Assembly (NCBI GenBank): GCA_963760375.1
Contig: CAVXCS010000005.1
Span: 1 to 64,000 of the forward strand
Direction: 5' to 3'
Source: Pelagihabitans sp963760375
Lineage (GTDB): Bacteria > Bacteroidota > Bacteroidia > Flavobacteriales > Flavobacteriaceae
Length of the DNA stretch: 64,000 nt
Shown: positions 24,158 to 31,818 of the stretch, piece by piece
Position numbering within the stretch: position 1 is the stretch's first letter
Layout: each line of letters opens with the position of its first letter
Position numbers and translations under genes: made by a program
Notes under the pieces: generated by a model
What the model was told of the DNA's origin: nothing
The model's input: the letters and a program-made list of their open reading frames with translations, nothing else
Database searches by the model: none

Positions 24158-25525
24158 ATGGATGCCATCAACGATTTTCTTGCGAGCGTAATACCCTATA
24201 CCGAATGGATCATGCTCTTTTTGATCATCGGGGGCGGCCTTTTTTTGGTAGTCTATTCCAAACTGCTGCCCTACCGTTATTTCACACATGCCATCGCCAT
24301 TACCAGGGGCAAATACGATGACCCCAACGATCCGGGGGAGGTGAGCCATTTGCAGGCGCTGTCCTCTGCCGTAGCCGCCACCGTGGGCCTTGGAAACATT
24401 TCAGGCGTGGCCATCGCCATTTATTTGGGCGGGCCGGGCACCGTCTTTTGGATCTGGGTGACCGCCCTGGTCGGGATGTGCATCAAGTTTTATTCCTGCA
24501 GTTTGGCCATCATGTTCCGCGGTCAGGACAGCGACGGGCAGTTACAGGGCGGCCCCATGTACTACATCACCAAGGGCATGGGCGCCAAAGCGAGGCCCTT
24601 GGCCGTATTTTTCTGTTTGGCCGGACTGTTCGGGGTGCTTCCCGCCTTTACCACCAACCAGTTCACACAAACCCTCATGGGGGTGATCAACCCCGATGAG
24701 AACATCGCCGCCCTGGGCGATTTCAACTGGAAATTGGGCATCGGCATCATCCTTTCGATCATCACCTCCTTCGTGATTTTCGGCGGCCTGAAAAAGATCG
24801 CTAAAGTGGCGACGGCCCTGGTGCCCTTCATGGTCCTGGTTTACCTTTTCGCGGTCATCGTTATCATGGCGATGAATGCCAGCGCAATTTTTCCTTCCCT
24901 GAAGTTGATCTTTACCGAAGCCTTTAATTTCAAGACGGCCATACAGGGCGGCCTCTGGGGCGTGATCATCATCGGCATACGTAGGGCCGTGTTCTCGAAC
25001 GAGGCGGGGGTGGGCAACGCTCCCATGTACCACGGGCAGTCCAAGACCACCGAACCCATACAGGAAGGCTTGGTGGCCATGCTGGGCCCTTTTATCGATA
25101 CCATCGTCGTTTGTACGCTCACGGCTTTGGTGATCATTTTGAGCGGGGCCTATCTCGATGCGGAGACCAATGGCATCACCATGACACTCATCGCCTTTGA
25201 GAAATCGCTCTTCGGTTTGGGCGATGTGCTCCTGATGATCATCGTGGCGGCCTTTGCCCTTTCCACCTTGTTCACGTATTCTTACTATGGCACCAAATGC
25301 CTTTCGTTTTTGACCAATGCCAAAATCGGGAAATATTACAACCATATCTATATCCTTAGCATTACCTTTGCCGCAGTGGCTTCGGTAGACCTGGTGGTGA
25401 ACTTGATCGATCTTGCATTTGCCCTGATGGTAATCCCGAACATGATCGCCGTACTGTATTTGGCACCTCAGGTGAACAAGGCGATGAAATCTTACTTTTT
25501 AAAAGCAAAAAATGACACAGCATAA
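24158..25525 (+). CDS. AGCS-family sodium:alanine symporter
   Basis: The 455-residue polytopic membrane protein has AGCS signatures: SAVAATVGLGNISGVAIAIY near the N-terminus, QLQGGPMYYITKGMG, and VFSNEAGVGNAPMYHGQSK followed by EPIQEGLVAMLGPFIDT. About 10-11 hydrophobic segments are visible. The family imports alanine, glycine and related amino acids with Na+ or H+. The length is in the normal range. The end overlaps the start of era by 14 bases, so the two are probably co-transcribed. The exact substrate cannot be read from sequence. Confidence 0.92.
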   Translation: MDAINDFLASVIPYTEWIMLFLIIGGGLFLVVYSKLLPYRYFTHAIAITRGKYDDPNDPGEVSHLQALSSAVAATVGLGNISGVAIAIYLGGPGTVFWIWVTALVGMCIKFYSCSLAIMFRGQDSDGQLQGGPMYYITKGMGAKARPLAVFFCLAGLFGVLPAFTTNQFTQTLMGVINPDENIAALGDFNWKLGIGIILSIITSFVIFGGLKKIAKVATALVPFMVLVYLFAVIVIMAMNASAIFPSLKLIFTEAFNFKTAIQGGLWGVIIIGIRRAVFSNEAGVGNAPMYHGQSKTTEPIQEGLVAMLGPFIDTIVVCTLTALVIILSGAYLDAETNGITMTLIAFEKSLFGLGDVLLMIIVAAFALSTLFTYSYYGTKCLSFLTNAKIGKYYNHIYILSITFAAVASVDLVVNLIDLAFALMVIPNMIAVLYLAPQVNKAMKSYFLKAKNDTA

Positions 25526-26399
25526 GGCGGGCTTCGTCAACATCATCGGAAATCCCAATGTGGGAAAATCGACCTTAATGAACGCCTTTGTGGGCGAGAA
25601 GCTCTCGATCATCACCTCGAAGGCACAGACCACCAGGCACCGTATTCTGGGCATCGTGAACGGGGAAGACTTTCAAGTGATCCTGTCCGATACCCCCGGC
25701 ATCATCAAACCGGCCTATCAACTTCAGGCATCAATGATGGATTTCGTAAAATCGGCCTTCGATGATGCCGACGTGCTGCTTTATATGGTGGAAGTGGGCG
25801 AAAAAGCGTTGAAGGACGAACAGTTTTTTGCCAGGATCGAAAACAGCAAGATTCCGGTATTGCTGTTGTTGAACAAGATCGACAACACCGATCAGGAAAC
25901 GCTTGAGGCCCAGGTGCAGTACTGGCAACAGCAGCTGCCTTCGGTGGAAATCCATCCGATTTCGGCCCTCCAAAATTTCAACGTGAAAGAGGTTTTCCTT
26001 CGTATTTTGGAACTGTTGCCCGAATCGCCGCCTTATTATCCCAAAGACCAATTGACCGATAAGCCCGAGCGCTTCTTCGTGAACGAGACCATCCGCGAAA
26101 AAATATTGATCCACTACAAAAAGGAAATCCCCTATTCGGTCGAAATCGAAACCGAGGAGTTTCTGGAAGATGAAGATATCATACGCATGCGGGCAGTGAT
26201 CATGGTCGAACGCGATTCGCAAAAGGGCATCATCATCGGGCACAAGGGGAGCGCGCTGAAAAGGGTAGGGGTGGAAGCCCGAAAAGACCTGGAGAAATTC
26301 TTCGGCAAGCAGGTACACATAGAACTGTACGTGAAAGTCAACAAGAACTGGCGCAGCAATGCGGCCCAGTTGAAGCGATTTGGCTACAATCAGAACTAG
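25512..26399 (+). CDS. era: GTPase Era
   Basis: The 295-residue product has the G1 motif GNPNVGKST, G3 DTPG, G4 NKID and G5 SAL, and a C-terminal KH domain with GIIIGHKGSALKRVG. Era binds the 3' end of 16S rRNA and assists 30S subunit assembly at the membrane. The length and motif order are standard. Its stop is shared palindromically (CTAG) with the convergent gene at 26396-26893. der lies close downstream. Confidence 0.97.
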   Translation: MTQHKAGFVNIIGNPNVGKSTLMNAFVGEKLSIITSKAQTTRHRILGIVNGEDFQVILSDTPGIIKPAYQLQASMMDFVKSAFDDADVLLYMVEVGEKALKDEQFFARIENSKIPVLLLLNKIDNTDQETLEAQVQYWQQQLPSVEIHPISALQNFNVKEVFLRILELLPESPPYYPKDQLTDKPERFFVNETIREKILIHYKKEIPYSVEIETEEFLEDEDIIRMRAVIMVERDSQKGIIIGHKGSALKRVGVEARKDLEKFFGKQVHIELYVKVNKNWRSNAAQLKRFGYNQN

Positions 26400-26893
26400 G
26401 CTTTTCTATCGATCGCTTCCATCATGAATCGGTGCAGTTCGTGCATTTGCGGCTTTCCCTTATGCCTGCCTGCCCGTCCAAAGGCATAGAGCACGAACCA
26501 CAAGACCACCATAAAGCCCATGAGCCCCAATTGAAGTCCATAGGGCCGTCCCAACGATCCGCTTGAATAGGCCCATACCCCCAGCACGATGAACACGGTG
26601 GCCACCCCGAAATGAAGGAACATGAAGAAGGTCCATAAGGTGGGGTTCGGTCCAAAGAGACCGTACAGTTTGCTATGTCCTTCCTCCCCTTCAATGATTT
26701 CAAGATGCAATTGGGGAGACCAGAAGTGTTGTTGGGAGGCATCGATTTTGATGAATACATGATCGTCTACACGGTTCACCAAAAAAGGTTTTTTTACGGA
26801 ATGCTCGAATGCCTGCAGTATCCCTTCCTTGTCGTTGGGCAGTTCCATCTGGAACCTCGGCCTCAGCACTATTTCGTTCGGTAATACTTTCAT
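26396..26893 (-). CDS. Small two-helix membrane protein between era and der
   Basis: The 165-residue product starts MKVLPNEIVLRPRFQMELPN; this start excludes a poor GC-rich upstream extension. The N-terminal half is soluble, with DDHVFIKIDASQQHFWSPQL and LHLEIIEGEEGHSKLYGLF. Two membrane helices follow (WTFFMFLHFGVATVFIVLGV and LGLMGFMVVLWFVLYAFGR), and the end is charged. Relatives next to era in flavobacteria carry only general names; I do not know a function. It is convergent with era and divergent from der. Confidence 0.75.
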   Translation of the reverse strand: MKVLPNEIVLRPRFQMELPNDKEGILQAFEHSVKKPFLVNRVDDHVFIKIDASQQHFWSPQLHLEIIEGEEGHSKLYGLFGPNPTLWTFFMFLHFGVATVFIVLGVWAYSSGSLGRPYGLQLGLMGFMVVLWFVLYAFGRAGRHKGKPQMHELHRFMMEAIDRKA

Positions 26894-27023
26894 TGCTGTC
26901 GGGTTCTTCTTTTTGGGACTTGAACGGACCCCTTTGTGGGTTTGGCCCGTGACTGTGGCCTGTAACGCCCATATGGCATAGGCGACCCGCAAAAGTTAGC
27001 ATTTTTTCTTCAGATAATAGTGG

Positions 27024-27031
27024 TACTTTTG
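27024..27031 (+). promoter_or_regulatory. Bacteroidota -7 box upstream of der
   Basis: TACTTTTG matches the TAnnTTTG consensus of the primary Bacteroidota sigma factor, 20 bases before the der ATG. No good -33 TTG box is seen at the expected distance, so the call is tentative. Confidence 0.4.
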
Positions 27032-27050
27032 TGGCAAAATTAAAGGAAGT

Positions 27051-28355
27051 ATGGGTGCCATTGTTGCCATTGTGGGGAGGCCAAATGTAGGGAAATCGAC
27101 CTTTTTCAACCGTTTGATCCAAAGAAGGGAAGCCATTGTCGACGCCGTAAGCGGGGTCACACGCGACCGGCATTACGGAAAGAGCGATTGGAACGGCAAG
27201 GAATTTTCCGTGATCGATACCGGAGGCTACGTACTGGGCAGCGAGGACATTTTCGAGAAGGAAATAGACAAGCAGGTAGAGCTCGCCATCGAGGAAGCAG
27301 ATGCCATCGTTTTTATGGTCGATGCCGAAACCGGGGTTACCGGAATGGACGAGGATGTGGCAAAATTGTTGAGAAGGGTGAACAAGCCCGTATTTCTTAC
27401 CGTGAACAAGGTCGATAATCCTAAAAGGGCGGCCGATGCGGTTGAATTTTATGCCTTGGGCCTTGGGGAATACTATAATATTTCGAGCATCAACGGAAGC
27501 GGCACTGGCGAACTTTTGGATGAACTGGTAAAAGTGCTGCCCGAAGGGGAGCCCGAAGTTGACGAACTTCCACGATTTGCCGTGGTCGGGCGTCCCAATG
27601 CGGGAAAATCTTCGTTTATCAACGCCCTGATCGGAGAAGAGCGCTATATCGTGACCGACGTTGCGGGCACCACCCGCGACAGCATCGATACCAAGTACAA
27701 CCAGTTTGGGTTCGAGTTCCATTTGATCGATACGGCGGGGATACGGAGAAAGGCCAAGGTGAAGGAAGATCTTGAGTTCTATTCGGTGATGCGCTCGGTG
27801 CGGGCGATCGAACATTGCGATGTGTGCCTGCTTTTATTGGACGCCACCCGTGGTTTCGACGGCCAGGTAGAAAATATTTTTTGGCTCGCACAACGAAACA
27901 ATAAGGGCATCGTGATCTTGGTGAACAAATGGGATTTGGTCGAAGACAAGGAAACGAATACCATCAAACAATACACCCAAAGGATCAAGCAAGCGATTGA
28001 ACCCTTTACCGACGTGCCCATCCTATTTATATCGGTACTAACCAAACAGCGCATTTTCAAGGCGATCGAAACCGCAGTGGAGGTGTATAAGAACAGGAGC
28101 AAAAAAATCGTCACCCGTACTTTCAATGACATCATGCTGCCCATTATAGAAGGCAATCCGCCCCCGGCCTATAAGGGGAAATACGTAAAAATAAAATTCT
28201 GTACCCAATTGCCGACCCCCTATCCGCAATTCGCTTTTTTCTGCAACCTGCCACAATACGTGCGGGAGCCTTACAAACGGTTCTTGGAGAACAAAATTCG
28301 CGAAAACTTCGAATTTACCGGGGTGCCGATCACTATTTTTATGAGGAAAAAGTAG
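27051..28355 (+). CDS. der: GTPase Der (EngA)
   Basis: The 434-residue product has two GTPase domains in tandem: GRPNVGKST, DTGG and NKVD in the first, and GRPNAGKSS, DTAG and NKWD in the second. A C-terminal KH-like domain follows (IKFCTQLPTPYPQFAFF). Der is needed for 50S subunit maturation. The length matches the family and all motifs are intact. It starts at a clear ATG after AAAGGAAGT. It is divergent from the small membrane protein gene and near era, both ribosome-assembly GTPases. Confidence 0.97.
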   Translation: MGAIVAIVGRPNVGKSTFFNRLIQRREAIVDAVSGVTRDRHYGKSDWNGKEFSVIDTGGYVLGSEDIFEKEIDKQVELAIEEADAIVFMVDAETGVTGMDEDVAKLLRRVNKPVFLTVNKVDNPKRAADAVEFYALGLGEYYNISSINGSGTGELLDELVKVLPEGEPEVDELPRFAVVGRPNAGKSSFINALIGEERYIVTDVAGTTRDSIDTKYNQFGFEFHLIDTAGIRRKAKVKEDLEFYSVMRSVRAIEHCDVCLLLLDATRGFDGQVENIFWLAQRNNKGIVILVNKWDLVEDKETNTIKQYTQRIKQAIEPFTDVPILFISVLTKQRIFKAIETAVEVYKNRSKKIVTRTFNDIMLPIIEGNPPPAYKGKYVKIKFCTQLPTPYPQFAFFCNLPQYVREPYKRFLENKIRENFEFTGVPITIFMRKK

Positions 28356-28571
28356 GTTTGGGGAACAGTGAACAGTGGGCAGTTGATAGTGAACAGTGAG
28401 TATTGACTTGAAAAAAACTTTGGCTTCCCTCCCTTGCCGGCCCGGAGGGTGGGCTTTAGGGTCGGGGCGAAGGAAGACAATGTAGCAGTAGGCAGTAAAC
28501 AGTGCAAAGTAGGCAGTGGACAATTATCAATGAACAATGGGTAGTTGGAGAAAACCCGTTCATTCTCTTTA
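28356..28571. repeat. Intergenic low-complexity repeats
   Basis: There are repeated short units of the AACAGTG, GGCAGT and GACAATT type (28361-28400 and 28490-28545). They flank an imperfect palindromic element, CTTCCCTCCCTTGCC...GGGGCGAAGGAAG. Such tracts are common between flavobacterial genes. No coding sequence is supported. Confidence 0.6.
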
Positions 28572-29366
28572 TCACCAACCTCCCGAAGAGCCGCCGCCGC
28601 CGAAACCGCCGCCGCCGAAGCCGCCTCCGAATCCGCCGCCGCCGCCGAAGCCGCCGCCACTTCCAAAACCCCCGCCAGAGCCACCGCTGCGACCCATATT
28701 GCTCAGAATGATCATGTCCCATATGCTGGGTCCGGAACCACGGCCCTTATTGCCCCGGTTGCCCTTATTGCGTCTGGAAAGGATGATCAGGATGATCACG
28801 AAGATGATAATGGGCAAAACGGCCCCTATGGGAAACCCGCCCCCGTCGTTAAAGTTCCGGTCTTCCTTGAATTCCCCCTGCAGTACCTGGAATATGGCAT
28901 CCGCCCCGTCATTGAGTCCGCCGTAATAATTGTCTTGCTTGAATTGGGGAATGATCACATTTTCAATGATCCTGCGCGACATGGCGTCGGTGAGGCTGCC
29001 CTCGACCCCATAACCGGTATTGATCGCGATCCTTCGGTCGCCCCTGGCCAGAATAATCAGTACACCATTGTCTTTGTTGTCTTGTCCGATGCCCCATTTT
29101 TGGCCCCATTGGGCCCCGAGATAATTGATGTTCTCCCCTTCTGTCGATTGAATGATGGCCACCACGATCTGGGTGGAAGTACTATCGGAATAGCGGATCA
29201 ATTTTTGTTCCAGCGCCTGCTTTTGGCCTTCGTCGAGCAGCCCGATATAGTCATAGACACTGGTCTGAAGCTTCGGTTTTTCGGGAATCTGGAATTGGGC
29301 CAGACCCATGCTGAGGTTCCCTACCAGCAGGAGCAGTAGCAGCGCCTTAGCTTTTGGATATCTCAT
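28572..29366 (-). CDS. TPM-domain membrane protein with Gly-rich tail
   Basis: The 264-residue product has a signal peptide (ALLLLLLVGNLSMGLAQ), a TPM domain (about residues 35-165: VYDYIGLLDEGQKQALEQKL, NGVLIILARGDRRIAINTGY, GVEGSLTDAMSRRIIEN), a membrane helix (IIIFVIILIILS, about 190-203), and a tail made almost entirely of Gly, Phe and Ser (SGGGFGSGGGFGGGGGFGG). TPM proteins of the YgcG type are membrane-anchored with the domain outside. The start overlaps the upstream TPM gene by 20 bases. The operon order M23, MerR, LemA, TPM, TPM points to envelope maintenance. The exact role is not established. Confidence 0.88.
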   Translation of the reverse strand: MRYPKAKALLLLLLVGNLSMGLAQFQIPEKPKLQTSVYDYIGLLDEGQKQALEQKLIRYSDSTSTQIVVAIIQSTEGENINYLGAQWGQKWGIGQDNKDNGVLIILARGDRRIAINTGYGVEGSLTDAMSRRIIENVIIPQFKQDNYYGGLNDGADAIFQVLQGEFKEDRNFNDGGGFPIGAVLPIIIFVIILIILSRRNKGNRGNKGRGSGPSIWDMIILSNMGRSGGSGGGFGSGGGFGGGGGFGGGFGGGGFGGGGSSGGW

Positions 29367-29784
29367 CGCTCAATTCGTTTTGATTGCCGGGATGCCAGGG
29401 GAAATGCGCCTTTAATTCATTTCCTGCCCGTAATACCGCCGCTACAATGCCTTGTTTATAATGCCCCTCCCTGAAGTGCGATTCAATAATGGTTTTGGTG
29501 CTGTTCCAAAAATCGTCGGCCACGGCCTTGTCGATGCCGCGATCGCCATAAATGACGAATTTTTTATCCTTTACGGCAATATAGAGCAGGACCCCGTTTT
29601 CTTGCTTGGTATTGTCCATTTTCAACAAATGGAACACTTCCTTGGCCCTTTCAAAATGGTCTAAATGGGTGTGGGCCTCGATATGGACCCGTATTTCGCC
29701 CGAGGTATTTTTTTCCGCCTTCAGAATGGCCTCAACAATTTCCTGTTCTTCTTCCGGGCTCAAAAATTCCTCTATGCTCGACAT
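29347..29784 (-). CDS. TPM-domain protein
   Basis: The 145-residue product begins MSSIEEFLSPEEEQEIVEAI, with TPM-domain sections SGEIRVHIEAHTHLDHFERA, LHFLL-type helix (AKEVFHLLKMDNTKQENGVL), LYIAVKDKKFVIYGDRGIDK and the terminal YKQGIVAAVLRAGNELKAHF. No signal peptide is visible, unlike the following TPM gene. It overlaps that gene by 20 bases and follows lemA by 8 bases, so translation is probably coupled. TPM domains act in membrane protein quality control and photosystem repair in other organisms; their role here is inferred as envelope-related. Confidence 0.88.
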   Translation of the reverse strand: MSSIEEFLSPEEEQEIVEAILKAEKNTSGEIRVHIEAHTHLDHFERAKEVFHLLKMDNTKQENGVLLYIAVKDKKFVIYGDRGIDKAVADDFWNSTKTIIESHFREGHYKQGIVAAVLRAGNELKAHFPWHPGNQNELSDEISKS

Positions 29785-29792
29785 GGGTATTT

Positions 29793-30392
29793 TTAGTTAA
29801 AGTCGAAGTTCACGTCCGGTGCATTTTCCGATCCAGCATCGGCCTTATACCGGGGCATTTCCTTGAATCCGAACCAACCGGCCAGAATTTTCCCCGGAAA
29901 CTTGGTGGTATGGATGTCGTAGATGTTCACCTTTTCGTTGAATCGGTCTCTCGCAACGTTGATCCGGTTTTCGGTACCTTCGAGTTGCGACTGCAGTTCG
30001 AGGAAGTTCTGGTTGGCCTTGAGGTCGGGATAGCGTTCCACGACAACCATCAGTTTGCCCAGGGCGCCGCTCAAACCGGTCTGCGCTTCCTGAAAGGCCG
30101 CCATATTTTCGGGGGTCAGGTTGTTGGCATCGATCGACGTGGAAGTGGCTTTGGCCCTTGCGTTGATCACATCGGTCAAGGTGCCCCTTTCAAAATCGGC
30201 CGCGCCTTGAACGGTTTTTACCAAGTTGCCGATAAGGTCGTTACGGCGTTGGTAGCTGCTTTCAACATCTGACCAGGCTGTCTTGGCATTGGCCTCGTAT
30301 TCTACCGCGGTATTGTTGAAGCCGACGGCCCATTGGTAGATTCCAAAAGCAACGACCACCAGAATAATTAATGCAATTAGTCCTTTTTTCAT
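29793..30392 (-). CDS. lemA: LemA family protein
   Basis: The 199-residue product starts with a membrane anchor (MKKGLIALIILVVVAFGIYQ), then the LemA core: AWSDVESSYQRRNDLIGNLV, KTVQGAADFERGTLTDVINA, LGKLMVVVERYPDLKANQNF, LELQSQLEGTENRINVARDR and FNEKVNIYDIHTTKFPGKIL. LemA proteins are membrane-anchored helical bundles; their function is poorly defined. The family commonly occurs with TPM-domain genes, as here. It lies 19 bases downstream of the MerR-type gene and 8 bases upstream of the first TPM gene. Confidence 0.95.
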   Translation of the reverse strand: MKKGLIALIILVVVAFGIYQWAVGFNNTAVEYEANAKTAWSDVESSYQRRNDLIGNLVKTVQGAADFERGTLTDVINARAKATSTSIDANNLTPENMAAFQEAQTGLSGALGKLMVVVERYPDLKANQNFLELQSQLEGTENRINVARDRFNEKVNIYDIHTTKFPGKILAGWFGFKEMPRYKADAGSENAPDVNFDFN

Positions 30393-30411
30393 TTTGGGAA
30401 TGTTTATATAG

Positions 30412-30741
30412 TTATAGTTGTTCCTTGATTTTGAGCAGCTCGGTTTTCACCCGTTCCAGTTTTTGGATGATTTCGAAGTTGTGGAGCGTTTTTTGCTTGT
30501 TTTCCTTGAGGTGCATCTTGGCGCCCTCAAGGGTGAAACCGCGTTCCTTTACGAGATGGTATATCAATTGGAGGTTTTTGATGTCCTGAGGGGTGAATTT
30601 TCGGTTGCCCTTGGCATTTTTTTTGGGCTTGATGACGTCGAATTCCTTCTCCCAGAAACGGATCAAAGAGGTGTTCACGCCAAAGGCTTTGGCAACTTCG
30701 CCAATTCCGTAATACAGCTTATCGGGCAGTGCAACCTCCAT
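30412..30741 (-). CDS. MerR-family transcriptional regulator
   Basis: The 109-residue product has an N-terminal winged helix-turn-helix of the MerR type: LYYGIGEVAKAFGVNTSLIR, FWEKEFDVIKPKKNAKGNRK, FTPQDIKNLQLIYHLVKERG and FTLEGAKMHLKENKQ. A coiled-coil follows, with no metal-binding or effector domain. The start codon overlaps the M23 peptidase stop (TAATG). It is probably a regulator of this envelope operon. The stand-alone form is typical for this gene in flavobacteria, where it sits between the peptidase and lemA. Confidence 0.92.
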   Translation of the reverse strand: MEVALPDKLYYGIGEVAKAFGVNTSLIRFWEKEFDVIKPKKNAKGNRKFTPQDIKNLQLIYHLVKERGFTLEGAKMHLKENKQKTLHNFEIIQKLERVKTELLKIKEQL

Positions 30742-31718
30742 TAGTCGAGCGATTGGTTTTCCTGGATGGCATATTTCAACATGTTCTCAAATTCCTCAGG
30801 GGTTAAACTTCCATAGTAGAAATTGATCGGATTGATGCGTTCGTCGTCTTTCCATACTTCATAGTGTACGTGAGGCCCTTCAGACCTGCCCGTACTGCCC
30901 ACGAAACCAATAATGTCGCCACGCTTCACCTTCTGGCCCACTTTTACATTGTATTGGCTCATGTGTCCATAAAGGCTCAAATAACCATAGCCGTGATCGA
31001 TGCGCACGTGTTTTCCGTATCCGGAGGAATTGTTATCGGCCCTGGTGACTTTCCCATCACCTGAGGCATAAATGGGCGTGCCCTTTGGGGCACTGAAATC
31101 CATTCCCCAATGCATCTTTCTCGCTTTGGTAAATGGATCGGAACGCCAACCATAGCCGGAGGCCATTCGGGTCAGGTTCTCGTTATTGATCGGTTGGATG
31201 GCCGGAATGGCCACCAATAGTTTCTCTTTTTCCTCGGCCAGTTTGGTGATTTCGTCCAAGGATTTCGACTGGATCGTCATCTGTTTTTTGATGATATCGA
31301 GCCGTTTGGTCGTTGCGATGACCATTTCCGAATTGTTGAAACCTTCCAGTTCCTTGTATCGGTTCACGCCCCCGAATCCTGCCCTTCGCTGTTCCTCAGG
31401 TATCGGATTGGCCTCAAAATAAATCCTGTAGATGTTGTTATCGCGTTCGGCGACGTTGGAAAGGACCTCCTCGATCTGCTCCATTTTCTTGTTCAAGAGC
31501 TCGAACTGCAATTCATAATTTTTTACTTCCCGCCTTAACGAAAGTTCTGCCGGCGTATTCACCAAGTTCGTGTTCAACAACAAAACCAAAGAAAGCAGTC
31601 CAAAAAGGAAAGACCCTAGTACAAAAAGTGCAATATTTCGGTACCTGCGGGTTTTTTTGGGCTCTATTTTCCGATAGGAAAGCGTGTCGGGATCGTAATA
31701 GTACTTTACTTTAGACAT
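30741..31718 (-). CDS. M23-family metallopeptidase (LytM/NlpD type)
   Basis: The 325-residue product has a short cytoplasmic N-terminus, a membrane helix (about residues 30-50, IALFVLGSFLFGLLSLVLLL), a coiled-coil (NYELQFELLNKKMEQIEEVL and onward) and a C-terminal M23 domain with MHWGMDFSAPKGTPIYASGD and GPHVHYEVW. The HxxxD and HxH zinc motifs are intact. Such enzymes cut peptidoglycan cross-links and act in growth and division. It is divergent from alaS (intergenic about 100 bases) and the first gene of the operon that contains MerR, LemA and the TPM proteins. Confidence 0.93.
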   Translation of the reverse strand: MSKVKYYYDPDTLSYRKIEPKKTRRYRNIALFVLGSFLFGLLSLVLLLNTNLVNTPAELSLRREVKNYELQFELLNKKMEQIEEVLSNVAERDNNIYRIYFEANPIPEEQRRAGFGGVNRYKELEGFNNSEMVIATTKRLDIIKKQMTIQSKSLDEITKLAEEKEKLLVAIPAIQPINNENLTRMASGYGWRSDPFTKARKMHWGMDFSAPKGTPIYASGDGKVTRADNNSSGYGKHVRIDHGYGYLSLYGHMSQYNVKVGQKVKRGDIIGFVGSTGRSEGPHVHYEVWKDDERINPINFYYGSLTPEEFENMLKYAIQENQSLD

Positions 31719-31818
31719 GTCTCTAAATTATCCTATTTTTGTCTCGCTTTATCATAACAAACAAATATAAAAATTGTTTTGTAGAAACCCCTATTTTTTG
31801 TAAAACCTTACCATTTTG

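Noticed and set aside
28537..28926. Proline-rich plus-strand frame
   Set aside because: It is the shadow of the Gly-rich tail of the TPM protein on the minus strand.
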